From contig NC_080541.1 of assembly GCF_028640845.1 (NCBI RefSeq), positions 177,174,502-177,238,501 on the forward strand: a stretch of 64,000 nucleotides of DNA, read 5' to 3'. Below the pieces are notes generated by a model. The model did no database searches. It was given only the letters and a program-made list of their open reading frames with translations, and was not told where the DNA came from. Below are positions 12,781 to 24,151 of the stretch, piece after piece. The translations under genes and the position numbers were made by a program. Numbering within the stretch: the first letter of the stretch is position 1; each line of letters starts with the position of its first letter. This DNA comes from Ahaetulla prasina. Taxonomy: Eukaryota; Chordata; Lepidosauria; Squamata; Colubridae.

Positions 12781-12917
12781 AAAAATAGTGAGATTTGTTG
12801 GTCTGAGACAGAGTGTAATTGGCCCAAAGATCCAGCTGGCTTTCAGGCTAAGGTGGGACTGGAACTAATAATCTGCTGACTTCTAAGCCAGCACCTTAAA
12901 TCACTACACTGGCTCTC
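12781..12917 (-). mobile_element. tRNA-derived SINE, head portion, minus strand
   Basis: On the minus strand it begins GAGAGCCAGTGTAGTGATT, an A-box-like start, and then has a B-box-like 'ttccagtcccacc'. The same unit is seen on the plus strand at 62251, where the boxes are clearer. Only the first 137 bases or so are recognisable. Confidence 0.65.
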
Positions 12918-12951
12918 TTAAGAACCAAGCCTACACACATACATTCATGTA

Positions 12952-13215
12952 CCCTGTTTCCCCGAAAATAAGACATCCCCTGATAATAAGCCCAGTCGGG
13001 CTTTTGAGCGCATGTGCTAAAATAAGTCTCCCCCCAAAAATAAGCCCTCCTGAAAATATTTAAACGCAGAGCTGGAAATCAGGTAAGATGGCAAGAGGAG
13101 CCCCATTTTACTCTACATGCCCCAAAATAATAAGACCTCCCCGAAAATAAGGCCAAGCACTTATTTCAGGGTTCAAAAAAATATAAGACAGGGTTTTATT
13201 TTCGGGGAAACACGG
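12952..13215. mobile_element. TA-flanked MITE with 'CCCCGAAAATAAGAC' termini
   Basis: The termini are near-perfect inverted repeats, left CCCTGTTTCCCCGAAAATAA and right the complement of CCGTGTTTCCCCGAAAATAA. A TA lies on each side (12950-12951, 13216-13217). The interior repeats the motif 'aaaataag' many times. At 264 bp it encodes nothing and would need a transposase in trans. TA duplication suggests the Tc1/mariner superfamily, but the exact family is not established here. Confidence 0.85.
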
Positions 13216-13464
13216 TATCAATTAGAGTCATCACAGAGCAACAGCTTTCCCTAATTCTCCAGGACAAAAAATAATAAGGGAGGGTTTTTAGACCAAGCAC
13301 ATTGCACATTATTTTGGTATTCTACTGGCTTCCATTTATTTTCACCTGCAATTCAAAATCTTTTTTTTAATTTTAAATGTGGTGCTGGCCACCAGCTTTG
13401 CTGGCTTCAAAACAAGTCTTGTATCAGTTCATAAAAGTCATGTATTAGATTTAATTGTACAGTG

Positions 13465-13600
13465 ACTGCTTCTGAAAGTCATTGGGAGACTGGTTGACTA
13501 GCTTGTGCAGTTGGCTACCACTGAGAAAAGACTGCTGGACTAGATGGACCAGGGATCTTGATGGTACCAGCAAGGTACTATTTATGTGATTATGTTGTTA
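13465..13600 (+). mobile_element. Probable CR1-type LINE 3' untranslated fragment
   Basis: The wording 'gctggactagatggaccag' followed by 'ggtaccagcaaggtac' resembles the 3' untranslated end of CR1 elements in reptiles and birds. No coding sequence remains. Short and diverged, so moderate confidence. Confidence 0.5.
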
Positions 13601-14977
13601 TGTACCATGAAAATTTTATTATTATGATTACAACCCAATGAGAGTATCTCTTGTGAAGCAGGCAAAGTATTATTTACTTACTTTAGATATTATTCTAGGG
13701 GCCACTTCAATGTTTCATTTAGAAATTTCAAGTATATTTCAAAATCTTTTATATTCAAAGTCAGGATATCTAAACTTTTATACTTTTATATGGAAAAGGG
13801 AAAACTGAAATCTAAGAGAAATATCTAGATCATCCAGAGTATACAGGAAAGAAACATATGTGTTCTGAGGACAGAGTGCTATAGACCAAATTGTAAATTA
13901 TTATCAACTGTCAAAATTGATGAGAGGCCTATTTTTCCATGAAACAACTCAATGTCACACAAATCAAGATAAAGTTAGAATTTAGGAGTAGGTGGTAGGT
14001 GAGATGAAATGCTTATATACAGTTTATAACATCTCACAGCAACAACATGGAGTTTTGAGAATATAAACTTCCATTTGTCATAACAAAGCAGAATGTATTT
14101 TAAATACATCAAACCATGATTGGTATCTTTTGTCTGAGAATGTTATTTAATAAGCTTGACTGAATATATAGAACAATACAGAAAGCTTCTGGTCATAAAA
14201 GCCATAAAATGAAGAAAATATGTCTGTATTAAATTTCACTTTTAGGAGATAATGATTCAGAATCTGAGAAAATTCCCTTCCAAGCTAAAATTTTAGTTCA
14301 GATGAGGCATGTTTTTCTACTTGTTATGCATGCATTTCTCAATTACAATCACAACCATCAATGAAAAGCACAATAATATCACAGAGTTTCGTTTAGTTTC
14401 TGATTCATGATATGCCTTCCAGACTAAACAAACCCTGACAGGCATTTCATATAACATCCACATAGTCTAATATTTGCTGTAGAGAAATATTTTATAAGCC
14501 TCTTGCAAAACACCAGTAGAAACCTCTACATTGCAACTAACACATGACACATAAACACATAAATGTAGGCCTCAGATACCTGCATTTGTTTGAATACTAT
14601 GTAATACATATATTCCAATCTTGAAATACGGCATAGACACACCAATCAATTTATAACAAGCATTTATTTCTATGTACTTAAAATCACTTAGCAAGTTCTA
14701 AATGCTCCAAATATTATGAGGATAAATTATAACCAAGAATTTGGTTGCTCTTTTCTTCCAAATCTATAATATTCTTTTCAAAAATGAAGTGATCATAAAC
14801 TTACATAGTCTTTCCATGTAATTATAAACCTATTACAGTATTGACAGATTTATTTTCAATTCCCTTCCTAATGGCTCTAAGCAGGAATTTGCATATGTTA
14901 TAGCAGTTGAACACTAAACTTTGTTTTCATTTTTTCATAAAGCCATACACCATGATTCCAATTGCTATCAGCATAAT
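13601..14977. other. No gene seen; AT-rich unique DNA
   Basis: No open frame above about 60 codons and no repeat family recognised. Confidence 0.55.
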
Positions 14978-15249
14978 CAGAGATGGGTTTCTGCAGCTTC
15001 TGACCTGTTCTGGAGAACCGGTAGCAGAAATTTTGAGTAGTTCGGAGAACCGGTAGTAAAAATTCTGACTGGCCCCGCCCCCATCTATTTTCTGCTTCCC
15101 AAGTCCCAGCTGATTGGGAGGAAATGGGGATTTTGCAGTAACCTTCCCCTGCCATGCCCACCAAGCCACACTTACCAAGCCATGCCACACCCACAAAACC
15201 ATGCCACACCCACAGAACCGGTAGTAGAAAAATTTGAAACCCACCACTG
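14978..15249. mobile_element. hAT-like short element with 'AACCGGTAG' motifs
   Basis: Left end CAGAGATGGGTTTCTG and right end the complement of CAGTGGTGGGTTTCAAAT form imperfect inverted termini. Three copies of 'agaaccggtag' lie inside, and the right part repeats 'gccatgccacacccac'. Open minus-strand frames of about 105 codons here come from this repeat, not a gene. Related pieces lie at 29531 and 56319. Confidence 0.65.
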
Positions 15250-15395
15250 GCGTAGATTATTGTATATTTGTATATATATTGTATATTCAGTTGCTAACAC
15301 TGAATTGCATTTACAGTTTGGAGCCCTGGGTCCTCAGTGAAATTGGCACCTTTTGATGCATTTGGCAATTTCTTTTAAATTTTACTACTCTTATA

Positions 15396-15786
15396 CAGGT
15401 AGTCCTCATCTTATGACCAACACTGAGCCCAAAATTTCTGTTGCTAAGCAAGACAGTTGTTAAGTGAGTTTTGACCCATTTTACAACTTTTCTTCCCATT
15501 ATTATTAAATGAATCACTGAAGTTGTTAAGTTAGTACTATGTTTGTTAAGTAAATCTGGCTGCCCCACAGATTTTACTCGTCAGAAGTTCACAAAAGTAG
15601 ATCACAGAACCCTGGGATACTGCAACTATCATTAAAGATGAGTCAGTTGCTAGGATCCTAATTTTAATCACGTGATTATGGGGATGCTGCAATGGTCATG
15701 AGTGTGAAAAATGGTCATAAGTCACTTTTTGATGCTGTTGCATCAAACGGTCATTAAATGAACTGTTGTATATCAAGGATTACCTG
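15396..15786. mobile_element. TA-MITE (Tigger/pogo-like), complete
   Basis: 391 bp with inverted ends CAGGTAGTCCT and the complement of CAGGTAATCCT, flanked by TA at 15394-15395 and 15787-15788. The interior carries 'gatcac', 'cacgtgat' and 'aatggtcataagtcac', as in the other copies. Non-coding. Confidence 0.88.
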
Positions 15787-15788
15787 TA

Positions 15789-18700
15789 TTTGGTATAATA
15801 TACAAATATGGCCACCTCATTGCTCATTAATAACTTTATTTATAATCATATTAAATGGTTCTTGGGATACTTTATCTTGCATATCTTTCCAGTGTGAAAA
15901 TTGTGCATTTCCCTTAATCTTTCATAATATAAATCTACACTGTATTCCAATTAAACTGGGAATGAGGAAGAGTTCCCACATACACTATAAAATGGATATA
16001 CTATACCCAGATTAAGTTAATTAAGTAATGTTCTTTTAACATTAATATGTAACTTTCCAACGATATACCATTTTTTAGAACTTACAATCTTTGCTTTTGA
16101 GGATTTTGAGAAAACCAATTAATGTGGGAGACAGAAAGCTTATTTCTATACTCTGCCCTTGAAAAGCATATATATACTTGCTGGTTAAGACCATCATGGC
16201 AAATTTAGATAAACAGAGCTGTAAAACATCACCATCAAAATACTAATTGACTGTCCCAAGCGATCTTTTACTAGCATTTTAAAAAAATAGTTAAGATTCT
16301 GCAAGTCAACTCTATTTATTCATTTTGTGAATTTGGTAAATCTTCAATTTTCTAATAATTTATCAGCCAGTAAAAGATAATATTTTACACTGCCTACTTT
16401 TCCTTCTGCCATAGTCATCAAATGAGACCATAATGCACTAATAGTTAAGGGTTCATCACTATTAATTCAATCTTCCCCCAAATTACTATGTAGGAAATGG
16501 AAGAACAGAAAGCAAGAAAAGCTTATGAATAGTTGCACTTCTTTTTAAAGATATTTAAGACTTTGACAAGGGTAACAAAATAACAAGCTGGCACTTTCAG
16601 AAAATAAGGAATAGCTGTAACAATTCTGCTAGTTCAGTGAGGAGGTGTTGAGTTAATCTGTGTGGACAACAGAAGTCTTTGAATTTAAAGAGCGTTTATA
16701 GCAACACAGCTGTCATCTCATGCTTATGAAGAATATTTGCTGAAGTTGAACTAAACAAACAAAAATCAAATTCATGAATTTGAAAAAAGCTCATGACAAG
16801 GAGTATAAGAATAAATAAATATAATTTAGAATAGATTCTGCATATCTTAATATGGTACATCAAATTGCAACTCTAATAGTATAATGTTCTGTTATGATCT
16901 TGTGCATCATTTGTCTTGTCCACTATATATCCATCTATAAAAGGAACTGCTATTACAGTCTTATAATAGGATTTTTTATGATTCAGAAATTGTAGTCTAC
17001 AAAATGATTCTCAATAATAACTGTTGCTGTGGTCCTCAGTAATATTGTTGTTATCAAACTTAATCTCTCCATTTTAAGCCTCTTTATTAAAGTATATGGA
17101 CGATAGTCTCCCACACTGTTCGACTTTGGGCTGATAGCTAGATGTTTTCAACTTCTCAGTTTAGGGACAAAAGACAGTGACTAATCCTAAATCACCCTGA
17201 CTGCTTTTGTGTACTGTACAAGGAGAACTACAACCTGGATCTCCCTTATCCTAACCAGCACCTTAATCACCACACCACACTGGCTCTCAATTGTGTTATA
17301 TGAATGTGCAAACAAAACAAAGCAACAAGGAAGGCACAGTAAAAATCTCTAGATATCGTTAAATAGATTTATTTAGATTCTAGAGAACCAAAAGGGCTTT
17401 TGTTGACAGCGGATCCAAATGTTTCTGTGTTCACTAGGAAAACTAGGAAACTGACAAAAAATCCAAAACAAATAAAACTAGAAAATATAATGTGCTTCTA
17501 ACATAGCCCAGGAATGCCACATCAAAAAGTGATTATACTGCAAATGTTACCCTAAGGAAACTGTATGTTGGAAACCATCACCAACTGAGAATTTTATACT
17601 GGTGTATAATGCTTTCAGGCTCTTTCTTCAAATTCAAAGAAGGGCAAAAGATCCTTATCATGCTTGGTCCCTTACACTGCAGAATGACCACATAGGCCTG
17701 GAGGTTCTCATAAAGCACAGAAAGCCAGACTTATTTTCAGACAAAAGTCAAAAGCTGTTCTGTCACAGCTGTTCTTGATCACCAAAAACTACCAATTAAA
17801 AAAAGTTCAATTCAACAAATGGAAACATAGTAACTCCATTAAAATTTCATTATTTTCTGACACAACCCATTCAATGAATAAAAAACCTTTTTCTACCTTA
17901 TCAGTTCCAATTTCTTTCACATAATACCTGGTATCATACAAAAAAATCATTGAAAAAAACATTGAATATGATCATATAGCATTGTTGAATTAAATGGAGA
18001 CTTTAGAAGCATTTAAAATAGTCTGTGAAAATGTTAATTTTTACTTCTAGTGACCCCAAAGATCCATTTATGCAACCTTCCTTCAAAAATATGAAATGTT
18101 TTGCCATTGCCTTCTATCATAATTTTTTGTTTAAAATATTCCCAAACTTGATCTAACTCTAGCCAACATTTTCAAGATCAGCAGAGGATGCTATAACCTG
18201 CTGTGATTAATCATGGTATACAATACAGTTTAAAGTTATATGATAAAAACTAAAAACCCCAACTAATATGACTAGAAAATATGGGAATGTAAGGATAAAT
18301 GAAAAAATATCTCATTTAGTTGTAGTTATTATGTACATATACTGTTCCCTGTTTATTTTTGCATCATTAAAACAGCACTGCAAAGCTCTGAAATTCATTT
18401 TAATTAAGGTAAATATTTCATCACATATTTAGGATATTATAGTAAGAGAACAGAATTAGGTATTACAAAGGATCAGTCACTTACTTTGGAAAGATGGCAG
18501 TCATCAAAGCAGAAGCATACCCAGGCTTGCAAACACCCTCTGAGATATTACCGTATTTTGATACTAGCTCTGGAGGCCTGTGAAAAATAGTAAGTGATAT
18601 GATCACCCTAAGAAAAAAATGAAAAGTGGATCAATTAAATCCTTTTATCATTAGTTTTTCTGAACAGCAGGAAGAGGAACAGAAAAGTCTTATGAAATTA

Positions 18701-19059
18701 AAATAGGATGTCGTCAAATTATACCACGTGGCTTCGGGTATGTAGCATATTTCCTTGCTATTACATGAGTTTGGACTCCAAAAATATAAAGAAAAATATT
18801 ACCTAACTTTTTGTTCTGGTATTAATATATAATACTATATTACTATGTAATTCTATTACCATTAAACCAGTAAACTATTACTGTGTTACATTTACTACTA
18901 TGTAAATATTATAATGTAATACTAGTATCATACAGTAAATCTAACCAAATTACTATAAATTTCTTCCACCTACTACGAAAATGGAGAGGTTGTATACCAT
19001 AACTCCGGGATTTCCTTTTATCATTTTCTAAGAGCTCAGTCTTGCACAATCAATGGATA
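15789..19059. other. No gene seen; AT-rich unique DNA
   Basis: Apart from a SINE head near 17217 and a very AT-rich TAC/ATT-patterned stretch at about 18820-18970, nothing is recognisable. No exon-like open frames. Confidence 0.55.
17217..17288 (-). mobile_element. SINE head fragment, minus strand
   Basis: On the minus strand it starts TTGAGAGCCAGTGTGGTGTG and continues 'gtgattaaggtgctggtta', matching the start of the tRNA-derived SINE at 62251. About 70 bp survive. Confidence 0.6.
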
Positions 19060-19061
19060 TA

Positions 19062-19446
19062 CAGGTATATATACAACTTACAACTACAATGGAGTCCAAA
19101 ATTTTTGTTGCTAAGTGAGACATTTGTTAAGTGAATTTTGCCCCATTTTATGATCTTTCTTGCCACAATAGTTAAGTGAACCACTATAATTGTTAACATG
19201 GTTGTTAAGTGAATCTGGCTTCCCCATTGACTTTACTTGTCAGAAGGTTGTAAAAGGTGATCACATGACCCCAGGATACTGCAACCATTATAAATATAAG
19301 TCAACTGCTAACTATCCAAATTTTGATCACGTGACCATGGGGATGCTGCAACGGCAGTAACTATGAAAAATGGTCATAAGTCACTTTTTTTACGGTTGTA
19401 ACTTTGAATGGTCACTAAATGAACTCTTGTAAGTCAAGGCTACCTG
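19062..19446. mobile_element. TA-MITE (Tigger/pogo-like), complete
   Basis: Left end CAGGTATATATACAAC is followed by the usual interior ('ttgctaagtgagacattt', 'ttgatcacgtgaccatggg', 'aatggtcataagtcac'). The right end is the complement of CAGGTAGCCTTGAC. TA flanks the left end (19060-19061); the right flank reads CA. Same orientation as the copy at 15396. Confidence 0.85.
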
Positions 19447-19448
19447 CA

Positions 19449-20261
19449 TAAAAGACTGAATTTATATTCCAAATGAGTACAGTTACTATGATGAAAACAC
19501 AGCTATTTCTGTCAGCTTCTTTTTCTACCTGTAGTCTTCATATAGTCAAAGACCTATGAACAAATGAATGTATAATTTTCCCCCAATTTCAGTGCAAAAT
19601 TTGAATATTAACAGGGGTAACATTATTATTTATACAGGATACTGTTTAGAGAAAATCTGCTTCTTCACAGTATTCATGCATGACAAAGGAACCCAAAGCC
19701 TGCATTTCCCAAACGGATGCTCTCCAGATATTCCAGCACATGTAAACCATATTTGGACAATGGAAATGCAAGTAATGAGAAAATCTGAAGTTAAAATTTA
19801 AATCATTCTTAAGATAGTATTCTTCTTTAAGATTTGGCTTTGGATATTTCTTTTAGCTATTATACGGTATCTTGACAATGCTGTTTAGACTTAAACAAAT
19901 GAATTTAAGATATTGGCTAAAAAAACAAGTATCTCTCTTGTGTTTCCTTTCATTCATGGCAGTCTGATGGTCCTATCTGAGGAACGAATAACGAATAAGC
20001 AAATAATATCCAAAATCTCAATGTAGATAGAGATAGACCTATTTAACTTTTCTAAGTATAATAAATAGTTCATATTTTAAGGTGTCACAAGCAAAAACTT
20101 GCATTGGAGACCTTTCTAAGGAATAAAATGAAGCAGTTTGTCTTGTGGGTGCCCTTTTGTTTCGCCTCCCCTTCCCCCCCTTTGTGAGCAGGGACAAAAT
20201 GGTGGCTGCATTTGGGTCACTGCTGCATGGCCTGAGGCAAACTTTGTTTTGCTGCAGAAGC
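19449..20261. other. No gene seen
   Basis: Chance frames only. A C-rich and G-rich patch at 20140-20260 is unlike its AT-rich surroundings, but I could not assign it. Confidence 0.5.
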
Positions 20262-20535
20262 TTTCAGAAGATCAGATATTGTTGAACTCCAATGAAAAAC
20301 TGATTAAGAAACTGTATAACTTTCTACTAAATTTGAAAATGGAAGATGAATAAGTAAAAGAAAAAATGATACAGTGGTCAAAAAACTTTGGACATAATAT
20401 AGAATTAGAGAAGTGGCAACATAAATGGGAAAGGAATTATAAAGTAACAATGGCAACTTCATATCAAGAAAACTTATATAAAATGTTTTATAGATGGCAC
20501 CTACCACCTGCTAGGTTAGACAATATGTTCATCTG
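20262..20535 (+). mobile_element. L1 ORF2 C-terminal fragment
   Basis: One frame reads through a single stop as ...IQWSKNFGHNIELEKWQHKW, then ENLYKMFYRWHLPPARL. The second phrase is nearly the same as one in the L1 copy at 26807 (ENLYKMFYRWHLPPTRI). It lies just upstream of the zinc-knuckle region in L1 ORF2. The fragment lacks a 3' end, so it is a deleted remnant. Confidence 0.8.
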
Positions 20536-22350
20536 CTATTGGGGGAATCTACCGTAGTAATTGTATTAACATGTTGTGTGAACAAGTCATCTTTTAAACC
20601 CAATAATTTGGCTGACTGGATATAAACATATAGCAATTATAATATTATAGAACATAGCAATTGCATTCTATTAATTCAGATTTATGATTTAGCATGTTAT
20701 ATGAATTCAGCCAATATTTATTTGTATCAGTGGGAATATCATAGTAGAGGAATGTGCAATTATGTATAAATGTATCTGAATATTTCTATTGTTCATTAAC
20801 TTTTAATTTATATAACTTGGTTCTACTGTCCATTTATGGTCTCTATATATTTTCTTCCTTTAAAAAAATTGAACACTAGTTATCACCTAGCTCCCTAAAA
20901 CAGATAAAGCACATGATATGTCACATGCCATTTTGAATATTACTACATCTCAGACAAGGTATTTCTCCACTGGGATGATATTACCTTTGTGTAATTTAGG
21001 AATTCCAAAGAAGGTTGCCTAATAGGCCATCTCCAGTTACTTAAGGTTTTATATGTCTCATCTCCATTCTTCACTGGCTTCCAGAAAACAAACCTGTTCT
21101 ATGCCTAGATTAGAATTATTACAACCAAACATTTTGGGGAATAGAATTTTGGGCAGTAGCTTCAAAGACATTTCATTATTCCAGCACATTTTCGAATTCT
21201 AGCTGATTTAGGTGATACCATATTGAAAGAAATCTGCCCTACCACAACTATACTTCAACAATGAAACAAGGCTTAACAAAGACACAAGCCATCACTGATA
21301 CTGATTCACATTAATTGTTGTTCTCAATTCAGTGGACTTTTAAAATGTTCCACCAGTAATAGTCATATTGCCATGCTGGTACAAAAGTCAGCCAACAGTA
21401 TGTTTTATTAATCTTTTCCACTTTCTGTCAAACATTAGTCTACAATCCATAAACTTCATCTCACGATTAAAATGATGTATATTCAACCTATTTTAAGTAG
21501 TTAAGATTTCCATTGTTATCACAACTTACATTTTTATTACACCTTTATCTTCTATTTCTGTCATGCCATGCCTCCAATTTAAGCTACTATGAAAATAATA
21601 TAGCCATATTTATATACAAACCCATAATCTAGAGAAAAGTCAGACCCTGATTTAAATTACTTTGGCATAAATAAAAAGATGAAAAGAAGTATTTTGGTTG
21701 TTTATGCATACCATGAGTAAATTTAGATACTCATGAAACCCAAAGACATATGGCAGACAAAACAGAAATTAAAATTTTCAGCGTTAATAAGTAAATGCAC
21801 CCAGAATAGAATAATGAAGCATATTTTAATAGCAGCTTAATACCAACCCTATGAGTGGTCTATCTGAAATGCAAAATGAGGAATTGCAAAATACCAACCC
21901 TATGCATGGTCTATCTGAAATGCACTTATGCAACCTGGTATTTCCAGTCCAAATGTTCTTTAATGGCAAAGTGTTATAGGAAGATGTCAGGCTTCACACC
22001 AGAGCTTGGCAGTAAATCACAGCTCTCTCGATGTGTAACTCTGATTTCCATTCCCAGCCAGATTTGGAAACTGATTCCAAGCCACAACTCAACTAGATTC
22101 AAAACTTTACTGCAGACAAGAATGAAGCCAAATTGCCTACAGCATGGCAAAGAAAGGCAGGCAAAGGTATGGGCATTGGCACTGGGACAGGGACAGCAAA
22201 AGAGCCAAGGATATGGTTTGTTGGGTGCATCAAAGAAAGCTGGATAAGGCAAAGAGTTTTGGTTTTATTGCTTTAATATATTTTTTTTCTTTTTACTCAT
22301 TTTGCTTATTGTAAGTGCCCAAAGTAATGTTTTAAGACTGGCAACCACAT
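20536..22350. other. No gene seen; AT-rich DNA with one small tandem duplication
   Basis: No recognisable coding sequence. A 130-codon frame at 21855-22247 overlaps the local duplication at 21840-21923 and has no domain I know. Confidence 0.55.
21840..21923. repeat. Local direct duplication, about 33 bp, 51-bp spacing
   Basis: 'ataccaaccctatg' plus 'tggtctatctgaaatgca' occurs at about 21840-21872 and again at 21891-21923, with two base differences between copies. Probably a replication-slippage duplication. Confidence 0.75.
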
Positions 22351-22352
22351 AC

Positions 22353-22407
<55 letters not shown>

Positions 22408-22519
22408 GGATGGATGGATGGATGGATGGACGGACAGATAGACAGACAGATGAGGGAGGGAAGGAGGAAGGGAGGGAGGGAGGGAGGCATTAGACAGACC
22501 GACAGACAGACCGACAGTC
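22353..22519. repeat. Compound GATA / GGAT / GACA / GGGA array (Bkm-like)
   Basis: Fourteen GATA units (22353-22408) pass into GGAT units, then GACA units, then GGGA units, then GACA/GACC units to 22519. Each change is one base in the unit, as if the array evolved by stepwise mutation and expansion. GATA and GACA repeats are the components of the Bkm satellite first described from a snake. The open frames across it are artefacts. Confidence 0.92.
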
Positions 22520-22893
22520 AATCCAGGGTTTAAACTCTTGGTTTATTTCTCCCTGCTTCTGAATTAAAAAATATTTAGCAGATCTCTTAATGGTTTTTGG
22601 AAGCAGCTGTGATAAATGTACATAAGAGCTTTTTATAGCCTAAGAACTGCTATTTTGACTTCAGCAGCCTCCGTCCTTAGACTAGGTGCCAGTTGCCAGG
22701 TTGTTTAAAGAATGATACACTGTGCTATAGACAAATAATTATTTAACAATATTATACTGTGGTTGTTTTTGCTCACTGAAAACAACCAATTATTAAAATG
22801 CATTCTCCCTATTTTCAAGAAACAAGTTAAAACTATTTTTTTCAATCAGACCTTTTAAACTAGTTTTTATTTTATATTTTAATTATGATTTAC

Positions 22894-23063
22894 AGACTCT
22901 GAAGAAGCAAGTTAGGAAGAGTATTGATGCTTTTGAACGTTATTGGAGAAGACTTCTGAGAACACCGTGGTCAGCCAAAACACCAAACCAATGGATCATT
23001 CACCAAATGAACCCACAGTTCTCACTTTGAGATGTGACCAGGTTGAAATTATTGTACTTCAAC

Positions 23064-23064
<1 letters not shown>
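22894..23064 (+). mobile_element. RTE/BovB-type LINE remnant, C-terminal coding region
   Basis: The frame reads RKSIDAFERYWRRLLRTPW and then NQWIIHQMNPQFSL, close to the known BovB/RTE pattern IDAFE-W-WRRLLR-PW followed by NQSIL-EI-PE-SLEG. It then continues as far as a leucine-rich LKLLYF-type segment and is cut by a CTAT array. One in-frame stop is seen. Confidence 0.75.

Positions 23065-23144
<80 letters not shown>
23065..23144. repeat. (CTAT)20 microsatellite
   Basis: Twenty perfect CTAT units (GATA on the other strand), directly abutting the BovB remnant on its 3' side. Confidence 0.97.
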
Positions 23145-23639
23145 GAGAATGTTTGACAAATCCAAATTTAAAATTCTCTATTTTGATGAGTAATTGTTAA
23201 TTGGCTGAATTAATTGTAAAATGTATTTGGACATGATAAATTGTATAAGATATGATATGGCCAATACTCTGTTCATAAAATATGTGGGTGTGGGTTAAAC
23301 ATTTTTTTAAAAAAATGATTTAAAAAATTGCTTTGATATCTTAGATGGAAAGATGTGTCAATCGAATAATCAATAAACAAATAAAGAGAACACAATCTGT
23401 CAGCAACATATTCAAAGTTGACATTGGCTACATGTCAAGTTGTTCATAATGTTCCACCTAATTTCCTGTTTCTGTCACAAAAGAATTCAGATGTAAATAT
23501 ATCTACTACTCTAGATAATTCTACTCCTCCCAAGAAAACTTTCCACCCTATTCTGAAGTTCTTCAGTATTTTAACCTGAGGCACCTTATTTTGGAATCCA
23601 AACTATCAATACATTGAGCTGAAGTGAACTGTACCCTCT
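23145..23639. other. No gene seen
   Basis: AT-rich unique DNA without a recognisable feature. Confidence 0.5.
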
Positions 23640-23722
23640 TTAAGTACACACTGTGGGTGTGTGTGCATGTGTGTTTGTGTACATATATACATGTACATAT
23701 ACATATCTCTACTTATACATAT
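23640..23722. repeat. TG / CATA dinucleotide-rich tract
   Basis: Imperfect GT repeats pass into ACATAT repeats. It borders the TA-MITE on its left. Confidence 0.75.
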
Positions 23723-24104
23723 ACATATGACTTAGGACCACAACTGAGCCCAAAATTTTTGTTGCTAAGTGAAACATTTGTTAAGTGAATTTAATCCCAT
23801 TTTATGAACTTTAGTGCCACAGTTATTAAGAGAAACACTGCCATTGTTAAATTAATAAAACAGTTGTTAGGTGAATCTGGCTTCCATATTGACTTTGCTT
23901 GTAAGAAGGTCGCAAAAGATGATCACATGACTCTGGGACACTGTAACATTCATAAATATGAGCCAGTTGCCAAGCATCCAAATTTTGATCATCTGATTGT
24001 GGGGGCACAGCAACAGTTGCCAGTGTGAAAAATGGTCATAAGTCACTTTTTTCAGTGCTTTTATAACTTTGAACGGTCACTAAATGAACCGTTATAGAAG
24101 GACT
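23723..24104. mobile_element. TA-MITE (Tigger/pogo-like), worn ends
   Basis: The interior is typical: 'gagcccaaaatttttgttgc', 'gcaaaagatgatcacatgac', 'aatggtcataagtcac'. The first few terminal bases are decayed on both sides. It lies inside a TG/TA dinucleotide region, which offers many TA target sites. Confidence 0.8.
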
Positions 24105-24151
24105 ATGTTTGTGTGTGTGTGTGTCTACACACATACACACACACATACATA
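24105..24151. repeat. (GT)n followed by (AC)n
   Basis: A GT run is followed after CTAC by an AC run, making an imperfect palindrome next to the MITE end. Confidence 0.8.

Noticed and set aside
14898..15247. Minus-strand frames of 103-106 codons with W/G-rich repeats
   Set aside because: They come from the short hAT-like element and its 'gccatgccacaccc' repeats.
18820..18970. Matrix-attachment or origin-like AT-rich region
   Set aside because: AT-rich with TAC/ATT pattern only; no motif to support a function.
21855..22247. 130-codon frame
   Set aside because: Overlaps a local tandem duplication and has an equally open opposite-strand frame; no domain.
22353..23144. CRISPR-like array of short repeats
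   Set aside because: The repeats are uninterrupted 4-bp units without spacers, in vertebrate DNA.
22943..23146. Frame ending in repeated LSIY units
   Set aside because: The end is a CTAT microsatellite; the front is a BovB remnant.
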